A stretch of DNA of 12,670 bases, taken from the NCBI GenBank assembly GCA_021162325.1, contig JAGGYV010000105.1, positions 1 through 12,670 of the forward strand, read 5' to 3'. Shown here piece after piece: positions 1 to 7,028 of this stretch (the stretch's first letter is position 1; each line of letters opens with the position of its first letter). The notes beneath the pieces are model-generated. The model was given only the letters and a program-made list of their open reading frames with translations, did not search any database and was not told the DNA's origin. The position numbers were made by a program, and so were the translations under genes. The stretch is from Desulfobacteraceae bacterium. Lineage in GTDB: Bacteria > Desulfobacterota > Desulfobacteria > Desulfobacterales > Desulfosalsimonadaceae.

Positions 1-48
1 TAGGTGCATTTGAATTTGAAGTGATTGTGGTGACCCTGATTGATTTTA

Positions 49-231
49 TCAATTGTCATCCTGCAGGCACACAACAGAAAAAGCCAATGCCGGACGCCGC
101 TGATTATTTTTGGTTGAGTCATAAAAAAGTTCAGGCATGGAAGAAAGAGCGGTTGAGCCTTTGATCCCTGTGGCGTAGACAACTCCGTTAATATAATGCA
201 GTTTGGCTACAGTGAAGACTTGTCCTTTCAT
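49..231 (-). CDS. Small hypothetical protein, 60 aa
   Basis: I do not recognise this ORF. It would encode 60 residues starting MKGQVFTVAKLHYINGV and ending VVCLQDDN, with no membrane segment, no signal peptide and no familiar motif. The ATG at 229-231 is preferred because a GAGG sits five bases upstream (237-240 on the plus strand). An in-frame TTG at 265-267 would add 12 residues but has no ribosome-binding site. It lies downstream of the tRNA-Glu gene and beyond that operon's terminator, so it would need its own promoter, and I see no convincing one in 268-362. Third codon positions are mixed and not obviously random. It could equally be a decayed gene end or a chance ORF. Confidence 0.3.
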   Translation of the reverse strand: MKGQVFTVAKLHYINGVVYATGIKGSTALSSMPELFYDSTKNNQRRPALAFSVVCLQDDN

Positions 232-362
232 AATGGCCTCAAAGAATTTGAAAGGATAATTAAACAATTATTAGCATTTGTTCAAATGAAAGGCAATATC
301 GGCATTACAGCAAAAATTATTGTAAAATCTGGTTAAAATGTTGGTATTGAAATTTTGAGAAT

Positions 363-395
363 AAAAAAAGGCTAACCAATAATGGCTAACCTTTT
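363..395 (-). terminator. Intrinsic terminator of the tRNA-Lys/tRNA-Glu operon
   Basis: Read on the minus strand, 395-366 folds into a 13-pair stem (arms 383-395 and 366-378, loop 379-382), running directly into a T tract that continues to 363. Two of the pairs are G-U. On the DNA the element therefore looks like a direct repeat (GGCTAACC, AATAAT, GGCTAACC) and it folds well only in minus-strand RNA. It lies 11 bases beyond the encoded CCA of tRNA-Glu, the right place to end that transcript. Confidence 0.8.
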
Positions 396-406
396 GATAT
401 AATAGG

Positions 407-484
407 TGGCGTCCCCAAGGGGATTCGAACCCCTGTCGCCGGCGTGAAAGGCCGGTGTCCTGGACCAGGCTAGACGATGGGGAC
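407..484 (-). tRNA. tRNA-Glu (anticodon UUC)
   Basis: The minus strand gives a complete cloverleaf. A 7-pair acceptor stem begins GTCCCCA (484-478) and ends TGGGGAC (417-411), followed by discriminator G (410) and an encoded CCA (409-407). The anticodon stem CCGGC/GCCGG encloses a loop with TTC, which reads glutamate codons. The T arm carries the GGTTCGAATCC signature. The upstream neighbour tRNA-Lys is 16 bases away, so both are very likely processed from one transcript that ends at the hairpin at 363-395. Confidence 0.97.
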
Positions 485-500
485 GCAAAGCAAATTTATT

Positions 501-576
501 TGGTGGGTCGTATTGGGCTCGAACCAATGACTCTCTCCTTAAAAGGGAGATACTCTACCGACTGAGTTAACGACCC
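501..576 (-). tRNA. tRNA-Lys (anticodon UUU)
   Basis: The minus strand forms a full cloverleaf. The acceptor stem GGGTCGT (576-570) pairs with ACGACCC (511-505), followed by discriminator A (504) and an encoded CCA (503-501). The D arm contains AGTCGGTAGAG, and the anticodon stem TCTCC/GGAGA holds a loop with TTT, for lysine. The T loop is TTCGAGC. It is the first gene of a two-tRNA operon with tRNA-Glu. The promoter at 610-638 would start transcription about 25-30 bases before the mature 5' end. Confidence 0.97.
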
Positions 577-609
577 AATGTTTTTTCACCGCGTCTACAT
601 AAAATGTGA

Positions 610-638
610 TTGATATATGTTTATTAAATTTATGTCAA
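610..638 (-). promoter_or_regulatory. Sigma70-type promoter of the tRNA operon
   Basis: On the minus strand a perfect -35 box TTGACA (638-633) is followed after 17 bases by TATCAA (615-610), four of six matches to the -10 consensus. The start would fall near 603, about 27 bases before the first base of tRNA-Lys. The spacer and flanks are strongly A+T-rich. It also separates the tRNA transcript from trkH, whose stop is at 684-686. I see no clear intrinsic terminator between trkH and this promoter. Confidence 0.7.
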
Positions 639-683
639 TAAAAAATTTAACGCATTTATCACCTTTTTTTCAATCGCAAAAAA

Positions 684-2132
684 TTATTTCCGCCAGAACT
701 CGGGTACCAGAAAAATAATAACTGTATAGATTTCAAGTCGCCCCAACAGCATACACCATACTAGCAGCCACTTGCCCATGGCAGGTATTTCCGCGTAATT
801 GCCCACCGGACCGACAAGGTTAAACCCCGGACCGATATTGCCGATGGATGCCGCCACCGCTGAAATGGAAGTCACCAGATCAACCCCCATTCCGGCCAGC
901 AGCACGGAACACAGGGCAAAAATTCCCACATAAAGCGCTAAAAAACCGAGAATACTTCGAATCACATCATCTGAAACGGTTTTCCCACCGATTTTTACGG
1001 TGGTCACCGCATGGGGGTGAAGCAGGCTGAACAGTTCTTTGTAGCAGTATTTAAAACAGCACATGATTCGCATGCATTTCATGCCGCCGCCGGTAGATCC
1101 GGCAGATGCGCCGACAAACATGCACAGCAGTATGATCAATTTTGACATCGCCGGCCACTGGTTGTAATCAGCTGTTGCAAAACCGGTGGTTGTAATGATT
1201 GAAATCACCTGAAAGGACCCGTACCGGAGGGAGTCGCCGATGCTCTGGTACACGGCACCGTGAATATTGAAACTGACGACAAGCGTTAAGACAATCACGG
1301 CCGCCAAAAAAAACCGGCATTCAGAATCCTTCCAGAACGCCAGGGAATTCCCTTTCAGAAACTGATAATGCAGCGAAAAATTAATCCCGGCCAACACCAT
1401 AAAAATCATCACCACCACATCAAAATACACACTGTTATAGTGCGCTATGGAAAGATTTTTTGTCGAAAATCCGCCGGTGGGCAATGTGGTCAATGTATGG
1501 CATAAAGAGTCATAAAACCCCATGCCGCCGATCATAAGCATTAATAATTCCGCCAGCGACATGAGTGCATAGACTTTCCATAAAATTTTTGCGGAATCGC
1601 TGATCCGGGGTTTGAGCTTGTCCGGTACCGGGCTTGGCACTTCCGCCTTATACAGCTGCATGCCGCCGACCCCCAAAAACGGCAGAATGGCCACGGATAA
1701 AACAATAATCCCCATACCGCCCAGCCACTGGATCAAACTCCGCCAGAGAAGAATTCCTTTGGAAATCGCCTCAATCTCAGTCATCACCGATGCCCCGGTC
1801 GTTGAAAAACCGGAAACAGATTCAAAAAACGCGTCCACAAATAAATCAAACACACCGCTCCAGTAAAACGGCAAGGCAGCAAAAAGGCCGGCCGTCGTCC
1901 ACCCGATGGCAACAATTGCCATGCCCTCACGCTGGCTGAGATATTCGATTTTCGGGCCCCGGAAGCATATGTACAATAAAGCGCCCACAGCGGTGGTAAT
2001 GGCCATGGACTTCATCAGCGCCGCAACGCTCTGATCATTATAATACAACCCGCATAAAAGGGGAATCGCCATTAATACGCCCAGAAAAAAAGTCAGAATC
2101 CCGACCATATAAAAAACATAGCTCCAGCGCAT
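684..2132 (-). CDS. trkH: Trk-type potassium uptake protein, membrane subunit TrkH
   Basis: This is the ion-translocating inner-membrane subunit of the Trk K+ uptake system, working with the cytoplasmic nucleotide-gated subunit TrkA encoded just upstream. The 482 residues, the usual TrkH length, are very hydrophobic. All four selectivity-filter loops of the superfamily are visible with their glycines: TTGAS at about 111-115, TGGFS at 219-223, TTGFAT at 315-320 and NIGPGF at 432-437. The GSTGGGMKCMR stretch at 345-355 matches the gating loop after the third pore repeat. The ATG at 2130-2132 directly follows the trkA stop (2133-2135). Its GGAG lies inside the last trkA codons, nine bases upstream, so translation is probably coupled. 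No truncation or frameshift is seen. Confidence 0.95.
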   Translation of the reverse strand: MRWSYVFYMVGILTFFLGVLMAIPLLCGLYYNDQSVAALMKSMAITTAVGALLYICFRGPKIEYLSQREGMAIVAIGWTTAGLFAALPFYWSGVFDLFVDAFFESVSGFSTTGASVMTEIEAISKGILLWRSLIQWLGGMGIIVLSVAILPFLGVGGMQLYKAEVPSPVPDKLKPRISDSAKILWKVYALMSLAELLMLMIGGMGFYDSLCHTLTTLPTGGFSTKNLSIAHYNSVYFDVVVMIFMVLAGINFSLHYQFLKGNSLAFWKDSECRFFLAAVIVLTLVVSFNIHGAVYQSIGDSLRYGSFQVISIITTTGFATADYNQWPAMSKLIILLCMFVGASAGSTGGGMKCMRIMCCFKYCYKELFSLLHPHAVTTVKIGGKTVSDDVIRSILGFLALYVGIFALCSVLLAGMGVDLVTSISAVAASIGNIGPGFNLVGPVGNYAEIPAMGKWLLVWCMLLGRLEIYTVIIFLVPEFWRK

Positions 2133-3494
2133 TTAAAAAAACTCCAGTTTCACGGTGAGAATTTTTTCAATCTTGGAAATCACCTCGCGCTTGGCAAAAA
2201 TAAGAATCCGGTCATTCGGCTTAATAATACTGTCGCCTGAAGGAATTTCAATTTCGTCTTCCCGGATAATTCCAATAACCAGTGCGCCTTTTGGAATCTT
2301 CGTCCGCTTTAACGGTTTACCCACAATCTCAGAGGTTTCCAGGGCGATTGCTTCAAGGACTTCTGCTTGTTCGTCGGTCATGGTTCGGGCGGAAAGCACT
2401 TTTCCCCGGCGGATATGCTGGAGAATCGTATTAATGGCTGACAGGCGGGGGCTGACGACCTGTTCGAGTCCGATGGTGGACATCAGGGAAAAATAACCGA
2501 ACTTGCTTAGCTTGGTAATTGTTTTGCGCGCACCCATTTTTTTGGCCAGCAATGATGCCAGGATATTGGTCTCCTCGTCATCGGTCAGGGTGATCACAAC
2601 ATCCATATCGGCAATATTTTCTTCAAACAGCAGGCTCTGATCCGACCCGTCTCCCTGGATGACCAGAACCTTATTCATCTGCTCAACGATTTCAGAGCAC
2701 CGATCCGGCGAGCGTTCAATCAATTTTGTATATATTGACTGTTTTTCCAACGATTTTGCCAGCCTTAACCCGATCCGCCCGCCGCCGATAATCATCGCCC
2801 GCTTGATGGGGTTTACATGTTTGTTAAACGCCTTTAAAATATTTTCAAGGTCATGTTCCTCACTGATAAAATATACCAAATCGCCGGGATACAAGCGGTC
2901 ATCCCCCCGGGGAATAATTGTTTCTCCTTCCCGGACCAATGCCGCCACCAGGGTCCTTGTCCCGATTTTAGCAGATAATTCCGAAAGGCGGACGCCTGAC
3001 AGGCGGGCATCTTTATCCATAACTATTCCGATAAGCTTCAACCGACCATCGGCAAATTCACCCACATCAACTGCGCCGGGTACACTCATAAACCGCTCTA
3101 TTGTTTTAACCACTTCAATTTCAGGGTTGATCACCGTATCAATATGGGGCGGAGCATCATGAAAAATTTGATGATATTCGTCATAATCCCTTTTCCGGAT
3201 TCTTGCCAGCTTCTTGGTTGTCGGAGAAATCGTATCCGCCATCAGGCAGGCCACAAGATTTGTTTCATCACTGTCCGTTACCGCCAGCAGAATCTCTGCA
3301 TCCTTGATCCCGGCTTCCTCCAGGATCAGCGGGCTGCTGCCGGACCCGACAATGACATCCACGTCAATCTTTTCCGATACCTGACTGATCGCTGCCGGGT
3401 CCGTATCAATTACCACCACATCCTTGTTCTCATGGGCCAAACGGCTGGCAATATGAAAACCGACCTGACCGGCACCAACAATAATGATCTTCAA
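2133..3494 (-). CDS. trkA: Trk system K+ uptake regulatory subunit TrkA
   Basis: This is the cytoplasmic regulatory ring protein that binds NAD(H) or adenine nucleotides and gates TrkH. It has the classic double architecture of two RCK-N Rossmann domains, each followed by an RCK-C domain. The first nucleotide loop is GAGQVG (residues 7-12) with an acidic residue closing strand 2 (VVIDTD); the second is GGGRIG (237-242). The 453 residues are a typical TrkA length. Two consecutive TTG codons could start it (3495-3497 and 3492-3494). I prefer the second, which puts AAGGAG six bases away and gives the family-typical start MKIIIVGAGQVG; the first would leave only three bases. The stop codon TAA touches the trkH ATG, so the two form one operon. 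The upstream leader carries a hairpin covering the ribosome-binding site and a longer inverted repeat. Confidence 0.95.
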   Translation of the reverse strand: MKIIIVGAGQVGFHIASRLAHENKDVVVIDTDPAAISQVSEKIDVDVIVGSGSSPLILEEAGIKDAEILLAVTDSDETNLVACLMADTISPTTKKLARIRKRDYDEYHQIFHDAPPHIDTVINPEIEVVKTIERFMSVPGAVDVGEFADGRLKLIGIVMDKDARLSGVRLSELSAKIGTRTLVAALVREGETIIPRGDDRLYPGDLVYFISEEHDLENILKAFNKHVNPIKRAMIIGGGRIGLRLAKSLEKQSIYTKLIERSPDRCSEIVEQMNKVLVIQGDGSDQSLLFEENIADMDVVITLTDDEETNILASLLAKKMGARKTITKLSKFGYFSLMSTIGLEQVVSPRLSAINTILQHIRRGKVLSARTMTDEQAEVLEAIALETSEIVGKPLKRTKIPKGALVIGIIREDEIEIPSGDSIIKPNDRILIFAKREVISKIEKILTVKLEFF

Positions 3495-3501
3495 CAAGTT
3501 C

Positions 3502-3514
3502 TCCTTACTAAGGA
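3502..3514 (-). promoter_or_regulatory. Hairpin over the trkA ribosome-binding site
   Basis: The 13 bases form a palindrome with a one-base centre (TCCTTA, G, TAAGGA in the mRNA sense). In RNA this can fold as a five-pair stem UCCUU/AAGGA with a three-base loop. The second arm is the AAGGA of the trkA Shine-Dalgarno sequence. It could lower trkA and trkH translation, but the stem is short and may be coincidental. Seen in sequence; the function is inferred. Confidence 0.4.
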
Positions 3515-3528
3515 ATTAAACAAATTTT

Positions 3529-3557
3529 ATTTAGAGCCTGACCGAAAACCTCTAAAT
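3529..3557. promoter_or_regulatory. Perfect 8-base inverted repeat upstream of trkA
   Basis: ATTTAGAG at 3529-3536 and CTCTAAAT at 3550-3557 are exact inverted copies separated by 13 bases, centred about 50 bases before the trkA start. No T tract follows on either strand, so it is not an intrinsic terminator. It could be an operator or an mRNA leader hairpin. It lies between trkA and the palindromic repeat at 3565-3649. Confidence 0.4.
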
Positions 3558-3564
3558 CCTGGTT

Positions 3565-3649
3565 GTCATTACGAGGAGTGAGGAACGAACGACAAAGTAA
3601 TCCCCTGTCGATAAGGAGATTGCTTCGGTCGTACCTCCCTCGCAATGAC
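3565..3649. repeat. GTCATT...AATGAC palindromic intergenic repeat
   Basis: The 85-base unit begins GTCATTACGAGGAG and ends CCTCCCTCGCAATGAC. The ends are imperfect inverted copies, and the interior holds GATTGCTTCGGTCGTACC. Repeats of this kind (GTCATTGCGAGG ends with a CGAAGCAATC interior) are known from many bacterial genomes as dispersed non-coding palindromes. I see no flanking direct repeat. It sits between the recD2 stop and the trkA start. A short plus-strand ORF across it (3563-3769) is a by-product of the repeat. Confidence 0.75.
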
Positions 3650-3721
3650 AGAAAAAGTGCAATTTTGAGACTTTCCGTTCAACCACTATTTATTATAATG
3701 GAAACAAAACACGATGCCATA

Positions 3722-5917
3722 TTAATCTATTATACGGACATACGCTTTCCCCTGCAACCGATCTTTTAACCGGGTAAACCGCTGCCGGGTTTTATCATTA
3801 TTAATAGCGATTGCCAGTGCTTTTTTGGTGCCCACCAGAATAACCAATCGACGCCCCCGGGTGATCGCCGTATAGATAAGATTCCGCTGCAAAAGAATAT
3901 AATGCTGGGTCAGCACCGGAATAATGACTGCCGGATATTCGGATCCCTGGGATTTATGGACAGACACGGCATATGCCGGCACGACCTCATCGAGTTCTGT
4001 AAAATCATAAGCGATTTTTCGGTCGTCAAACGTAATGATGACCTCCCGGGTTTCCCGATTAATATCAACCACCCGCCCGATATCACCGTTAAAAACATTT
4101 TTGTCGTAATTATTACGAATCTGCATCACCTTGTCATGACAATGAAACGTCGTGCTCCCATAAACAAGATTGTCTTTGCCCGGATTCAGGCGTTTCTGGA
4201 GTTCCTTGTTCAGGTTGGCGGTTCCGACCAGCCCTTTATGCATCGGAGAAAGCACCTGAATGTCATCGATTGCGTCAAAACCGAATTTTTTGGGTATCCG
4301 GTTTGCCGCCAGCTCAAGAATAATCTCCAGCACGCGTTCCGGTGATTCCTGGTCGATAAAATAAAAATCCGTTTTCTCGTCATTTTCAATGTCTGTTTTC
4401 GGCAGGAATCCATTATTGATCCGATGCGCATTCACTATAATCCGGCTCTCTTGTGCCTGTCGAAAAATTTCATTCAAACGAACAACCGGGATCACATGGG
4501 AGGCAATAATATCTCCCAGAATATTTCCGGCACCGACAGACGGCAGCTGATTGACATCTCCTACCAGAATCAGCGTTGCTTGCTGCGGCACGGCTTTGAG
4601 CAGGTGATGCATCAATACCGTATCAATCATCGAAGCTTCATCAACAATCAACAAGTCACAGTCCAGCGGGTCTTTTTCATTTTTCTGAAAACCGCCGCTG
4701 CGAAAATTAAATGACAGCATTCGGTGGATGGTTTTGGCCGCAAAACCGGTTGTTTCGCTCATCTGCTTTGCCGCCCTGCCGGTGGGGGCGGCCAGTAATA
4801 TTCTTACGTGCAGCTTCTGATAGATTTTCAAAACCGCCTGGATAATGGTTGTTTTTCCGGTTCCGGGCCCACCGGTAATGACCATGAATTTACTTTGAAT
4901 GGCGGATAAAATGGCTTTTTTCTGATTGTCCGCCAGACTGAAATCAAGCTGTTCCTGTACCCATTTTACCGCCTGGTCGGCATCAACCGGCCGGGTCGTT
5001 TTTGGCGTGGCCATCAGGCGCTTTAACATATAAGATATACCGGTTTCACAAAAATAGGATCTGGCCAGATATACGGCCCGGGTGTCATCATGGGTTTCGG
5101 ACAAGGCATCATCTTCAATGACAGTTTGTTTTTCTGCGGCAACCTGGGTCAGTTCAGCCCCGATAAGATTTCCGGCAACTTCAAGTATTTCAGAACATTT
5201 TTCGATTAATTTCGTATAAGGGTAATATACATGGCCGTCGCTGGAAAGCTCGTTTAAAACATACAAAATTCCCGCACGGATGCGCAGGGGAGAATCTTTG
5301 GAAAAACCGATATTTGCGGCAATCTTGTCAGCGGTGATAAATCCAATGCCGAAAATATCCGTTGCCATCTGAAAGGGATTTTCTGTGACCACCGTTATGG
5401 AACGGTCACCATATTGCTTGAATATTTTGGTGGCATACCCGGTACTGACCTGATGAGACTGTAAAAACATCATCACAGTCCGGATTTCTTTCTGTTCTTC
5501 CCAGGCTGTCTGAATCATTTCAATCCGCTTGCCGCCGATGCCGTCGATTTCAGACAATTTTTCGATATTATTTTCTATGATATCGAGTGTTTTTTTGCCA
5601 AACTGAGCAACGATTCGACCAGCCATCACCGGTCCGATCCCTTTAATCAGACCGGAGCCCAGATACTTTTTAATGCCATGGATGGTTGCCGGTACGGTGG
5701 TCCGGTACTCTTCAACATCAAACTGCTCTCCATACTTCGGATGAATCTTCCATTGCCCCTGCAGTTCCACCATCTCACCCGGCATGGGGTCTATCAGGTT
5801 TCCCACGACAGAGACCACCCGTTTTTCCCCCCGAACTTTCACCTGGGCGATGGTATACCCATTTTCCGGGTTGGTATAGGTGATTCGTTCAATCTGACCG
5901 GTCAGATCTACTCGCAT
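3722..5917 (-). CDS. recD2: RecD2-type SF1B DNA helicase (RecD/TraA family)
   Basis: This is an ATP-dependent 5'-3' DNA helicase of the long RecD2 class, which acts outside RecBCD. The 731 residues match the usual RecD2 length. An OB-like N-terminal part (about 1-75) is followed by helix-hairpin-helix segments (GIGPVMAGR at 93-101, IDGIGGKR at 124-131, GIGFITADK at 190-198). The helicase core has Walker A GGPGTGKT at 349-356, Walker B LLIVDEAS at 422-429, motif III GDVNQLP at 453-459, VHKSQGSE at 653-660 and the arginine-finger motif TAITRGRR at 683-690. The ATG at 5915-5917 has an in-frame stop three codons upstream and only a weak GAG eight bases away, so translation may be modest. Family members are linked to DNA repair and replication-fork maintenance; the role here is inferred. 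It stands alone between intergenic repeats. Confidence 0.93.
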   Translation of the reverse strand: MRVDLTGQIERITYTNPENGYTIAQVKVRGEKRVVSVVGNLIDPMPGEMVELQGQWKIHPKYGEQFDVEEYRTTVPATIHGIKKYLGSGLIKGIGPVMAGRIVAQFGKKTLDIIENNIEKLSEIDGIGGKRIEMIQTAWEEQKEIRTVMMFLQSHQVSTGYATKIFKQYGDRSITVVTENPFQMATDIFGIGFITADKIAANIGFSKDSPLRIRAGILYVLNELSSDGHVYYPYTKLIEKCSEILEVAGNLIGAELTQVAAEKQTVIEDDALSETHDDTRAVYLARSYFCETGISYMLKRLMATPKTTRPVDADQAVKWVQEQLDFSLADNQKKAILSAIQSKFMVITGGPGTGKTTIIQAVLKIYQKLHVRILLAAPTGRAAKQMSETTGFAAKTIHRMLSFNFRSGGFQKNEKDPLDCDLLIVDEASMIDTVLMHHLLKAVPQQATLILVGDVNQLPSVGAGNILGDIIASHVIPVVRLNEIFRQAQESRIIVNAHRINNGFLPKTDIENDEKTDFYFIDQESPERVLEIILELAANRIPKKFGFDAIDDIQVLSPMHKGLVGTANLNKELQKRLNPGKDNLVYGSTTFHCHDKVMQIRNNYDKNVFNGDIGRVVDINRETREVIITFDDRKIAYDFTELDEVVPAYAVSVHKSQGSEYPAVIIPVLTQHYILLQRNLIYTAITRGRRLVILVGTKKALAIAINNDKTRQRFTRLKDRLQGKAYVRIID

Positions 5918-5939
5918 AAAGAATACTCAGGAATATAGG

Positions 5940-5960
5940 TTGAAGGCTTAAGGTTGAAGG
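5940..5960. repeat. Heptad repeat tract, TTGAAGG type
   Basis: Three seven-base units follow one another: TTGAAGG, CTTAAGG, TTGAAGG. In the other orientation they read CCTTCAA/CCTTAAG. They belong to the same degenerate heptad family as the tracts at 8155-8182 and 10117-10144. The tract lies 23 bases upstream of the recD2 start, within its likely leader. Confidence 0.55.
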
Positions 5961-5981
5961 CAAAAACCCCTCAACACCAAT

Positions 5982-6037
5982 AAAAAAGGTCATCCATCTT
6001 GCTGTTTTTTAGAACAAACAATCAATTCAGGATGACC
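5982..6037 (-). terminator. Probable intrinsic terminator with a long hairpin
   Basis: In the minus-strand transcript, GGUCAUCC (6037-6030) can pair perfectly with GGAUGACC (5995-5988), which is followed at once by six U (5987-5982). The 34-base loop can fold further, with UUG..UGUU pairing to AACA.CAA. It lies 165 bases beyond the stop of the TPR gene and about 65 bases before recD2, so it would end the upstream transcript. The long loop makes the call less certain. Confidence 0.5.
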
Positions 6038-6111
6038 TGTTGAAATGGTTAATGCCTTCGGCATTTTCTATTTTAATATTAAAAATGCTCGCGCGTTTCG
6101 CGCAGTCCATA

Positions 6112-6158
6112 ACTTTAGGCACTTTAGATCACTTTAGTCACTTCACACTTTTTGAGTT
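6112..6158. repeat. Degenerate 9-10 base tandem repeat (ACTTTAG type)
   Basis: Five adjacent units start with ACTT: ACTTTAGGC, ACTTTAGATC, ACTTTAGTC, ACTTCACAC and ACTTTTTGAG. The spacing is 9, 10, 9 and 9 bases. The tract lies in the 285-base gap between the TPR gene and recD2. The gap also holds a short hairpin AATGCC-TTC-GGCATT (6051-6065) and an inverted GCGCG/CGCGC pair (about 6091-6103). No coding sequence is evident there. Confidence 0.4.
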
Positions 6159-6202
6159 TTTAAAATTATTTGCCAAAAAACACAAAAATCAGAGACAAGA
6201 AA

Positions 6203-6883
6203 CTAACCGGCAATTTTTTCACTGGCCAATTCAAAATACATAGACTCCGGATATTCGGAAACAAGCCTGCTGAACGCCTCTTTTTCCTGCTCCGGTTTTC
6301 CGAGCTTACCATACATCCGGCCAAGATTAAAAAGCGCCTGATCTTTGCTCGCAGCAACAGCATCGGACGTGATCATTTCAAAATATTTTGCCGCCTGCTC
6401 ATATTCTTCTTTTCCCTCATAGGAATATGCCAGGCCGCTTAAAATCATGGTCTTAAACTCTGTTTTACCCAGTGCTTCCAGTGCCTGATTGTATATCGTG
6501 ATGGCCTCATCATAATTTTTGGTCAGGTAGGAGACATCCGCATACTGCATGAGGGCGGCCTTGCCGGCACCGGTTGATCCGTATTTTTCCGAAATATTTT
6601 TAAATCCCTTTTTCACCTCTTCATACGCGATAAAAGCGGATTCATCTTTCTTGATCGCATTGTATTTTGCCATCGTCTTGCCAAGCATCATCGCGGCACG
6701 GTTTTCAGATTGATTCTTATAATAGATCACTCCGGTTATCACGATGGCCACCGCAACAACAGCGCCGACCGAAGCCATAATCTGTTTCTGATATTTTTTT
6801 ACAAACGCCAGCATGTTGCCGACAAACACTAAAAAAGGATCCGGCTCTTCAAGCAGCTCCTTACGGGATTGTTCTTCCTTCAT
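6203..6883 (-). CDS. Membrane-anchored tetratricopeptide repeat protein (YfgM-like)
   Basis: The 226-residue protein has a short charged cytoplasmic N-terminus (1-35), one membrane segment at about 36-55 (rich in A, V, I) and then an export-side domain of helical TPR repeats. Visible TPR units lie near 108-140 (ALMQYADVSYLTKNYDEAI), 143-176 (MILSGLAYSYEGKEEYEQAA) and 181-214 (ALFNLGRMYGKLGKPEQ). This layout matches the YfgM-type TPR family. Its E. coli member is an inner-membrane partner of the Sec translocon and periplasmic chaperones; the same job here is only an inference. The ATG at 6881-6883 is supported by GGAG eight bases upstream. It follows the PfkB kinase gene after 145 bases that contain a miniature repeat element, so it may be transcribed separately. 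Confidence 0.75.
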   Translation of the reverse strand: MKEEQSRKELLEEPDPFLVFVGNMLAFVKKYQKQIMASVGAVVAVAIVITGVIYYKNQSENRAAMMLGKTMAKYNAIKKDESAFIAYEEVKKGFKNISEKYGSTGAGKAALMQYADVSYLTKNYDEAITIYNQALEALGKTEFKTMILSGLAYSYEGKEEYEQAAKYFEMITSDAVAASKDQALFNLGRMYGKLGKPEQEKEAFSRLVSEYPESMYFELASEKIAG

Positions 6884-6944
6884 TGATTTAACTCCATGGC
6901 AGTTGGTTTATTCTTCAATTAATATAACGAACACATATTTTTTT

Positions 6945-7007
6945 ACCACGGAGATCACAGAGAGAAAGGCAAAAAAAATTATTCCTCTTCTCTATGGCCT
7001 CTGTAGT
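6945..7007. mobile_element. Miniature ACCAC-ended element with 9-base direct repeats
   Basis: The 63-base element starts ACCACGGAGATCACAGAGAG and ends with the imperfect inverted copy CTCTATGGCCTCTGTAGT, with an A-rich centre. It is flanked exactly by TATTTTTTT on both sides (6936-6944 and 7008-7016), as expected for a target-site duplication. It belongs to the same family as 11283-11351. It encodes nothing and must have been moved by a transposase acting in trans, if it moved at all. It lies between the PfkB gene and the TPR gene. Confidence 0.6.
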
Positions 7008-7028
7008 TATTTTTTTAATTTCAATGTC

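Noticed and set aside
370..391. GGCTAACC direct repeat near tRNA-Glu considered as an attachment-site duplication
   Set aside because: It does not match the 3' end of either tRNA, and it is fully explained by a terminator stem with G-U pairs.
687..700. Intrinsic terminator at the end of trkH
   Set aside because: The region at and just beyond the trkH stop (about 640-700) has A and T runs but no stem that would precede a T tract on the minus strand.
2659..3162. A 167-residue plus-strand open frame opposite trkA
   Set aside because: It overlaps a complete, motif-bearing trkA on the other strand, has no recognisable domain and no supporting neighbours. It is an antisense shadow.
3563..3769. 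Small plus-strand ORF reading MSLRGVRNERQSNPLS
   Set aside because: This is the translation of the GTCATT-type palindromic repeat, a known source of false hypothetical proteins.
3902..4345. Plus-strand open frame opposite recD2 (147 residues)
   Set aside because: It lies fully inside the helicase coding region, across its C-terminal core; its sequence shows no family signature.
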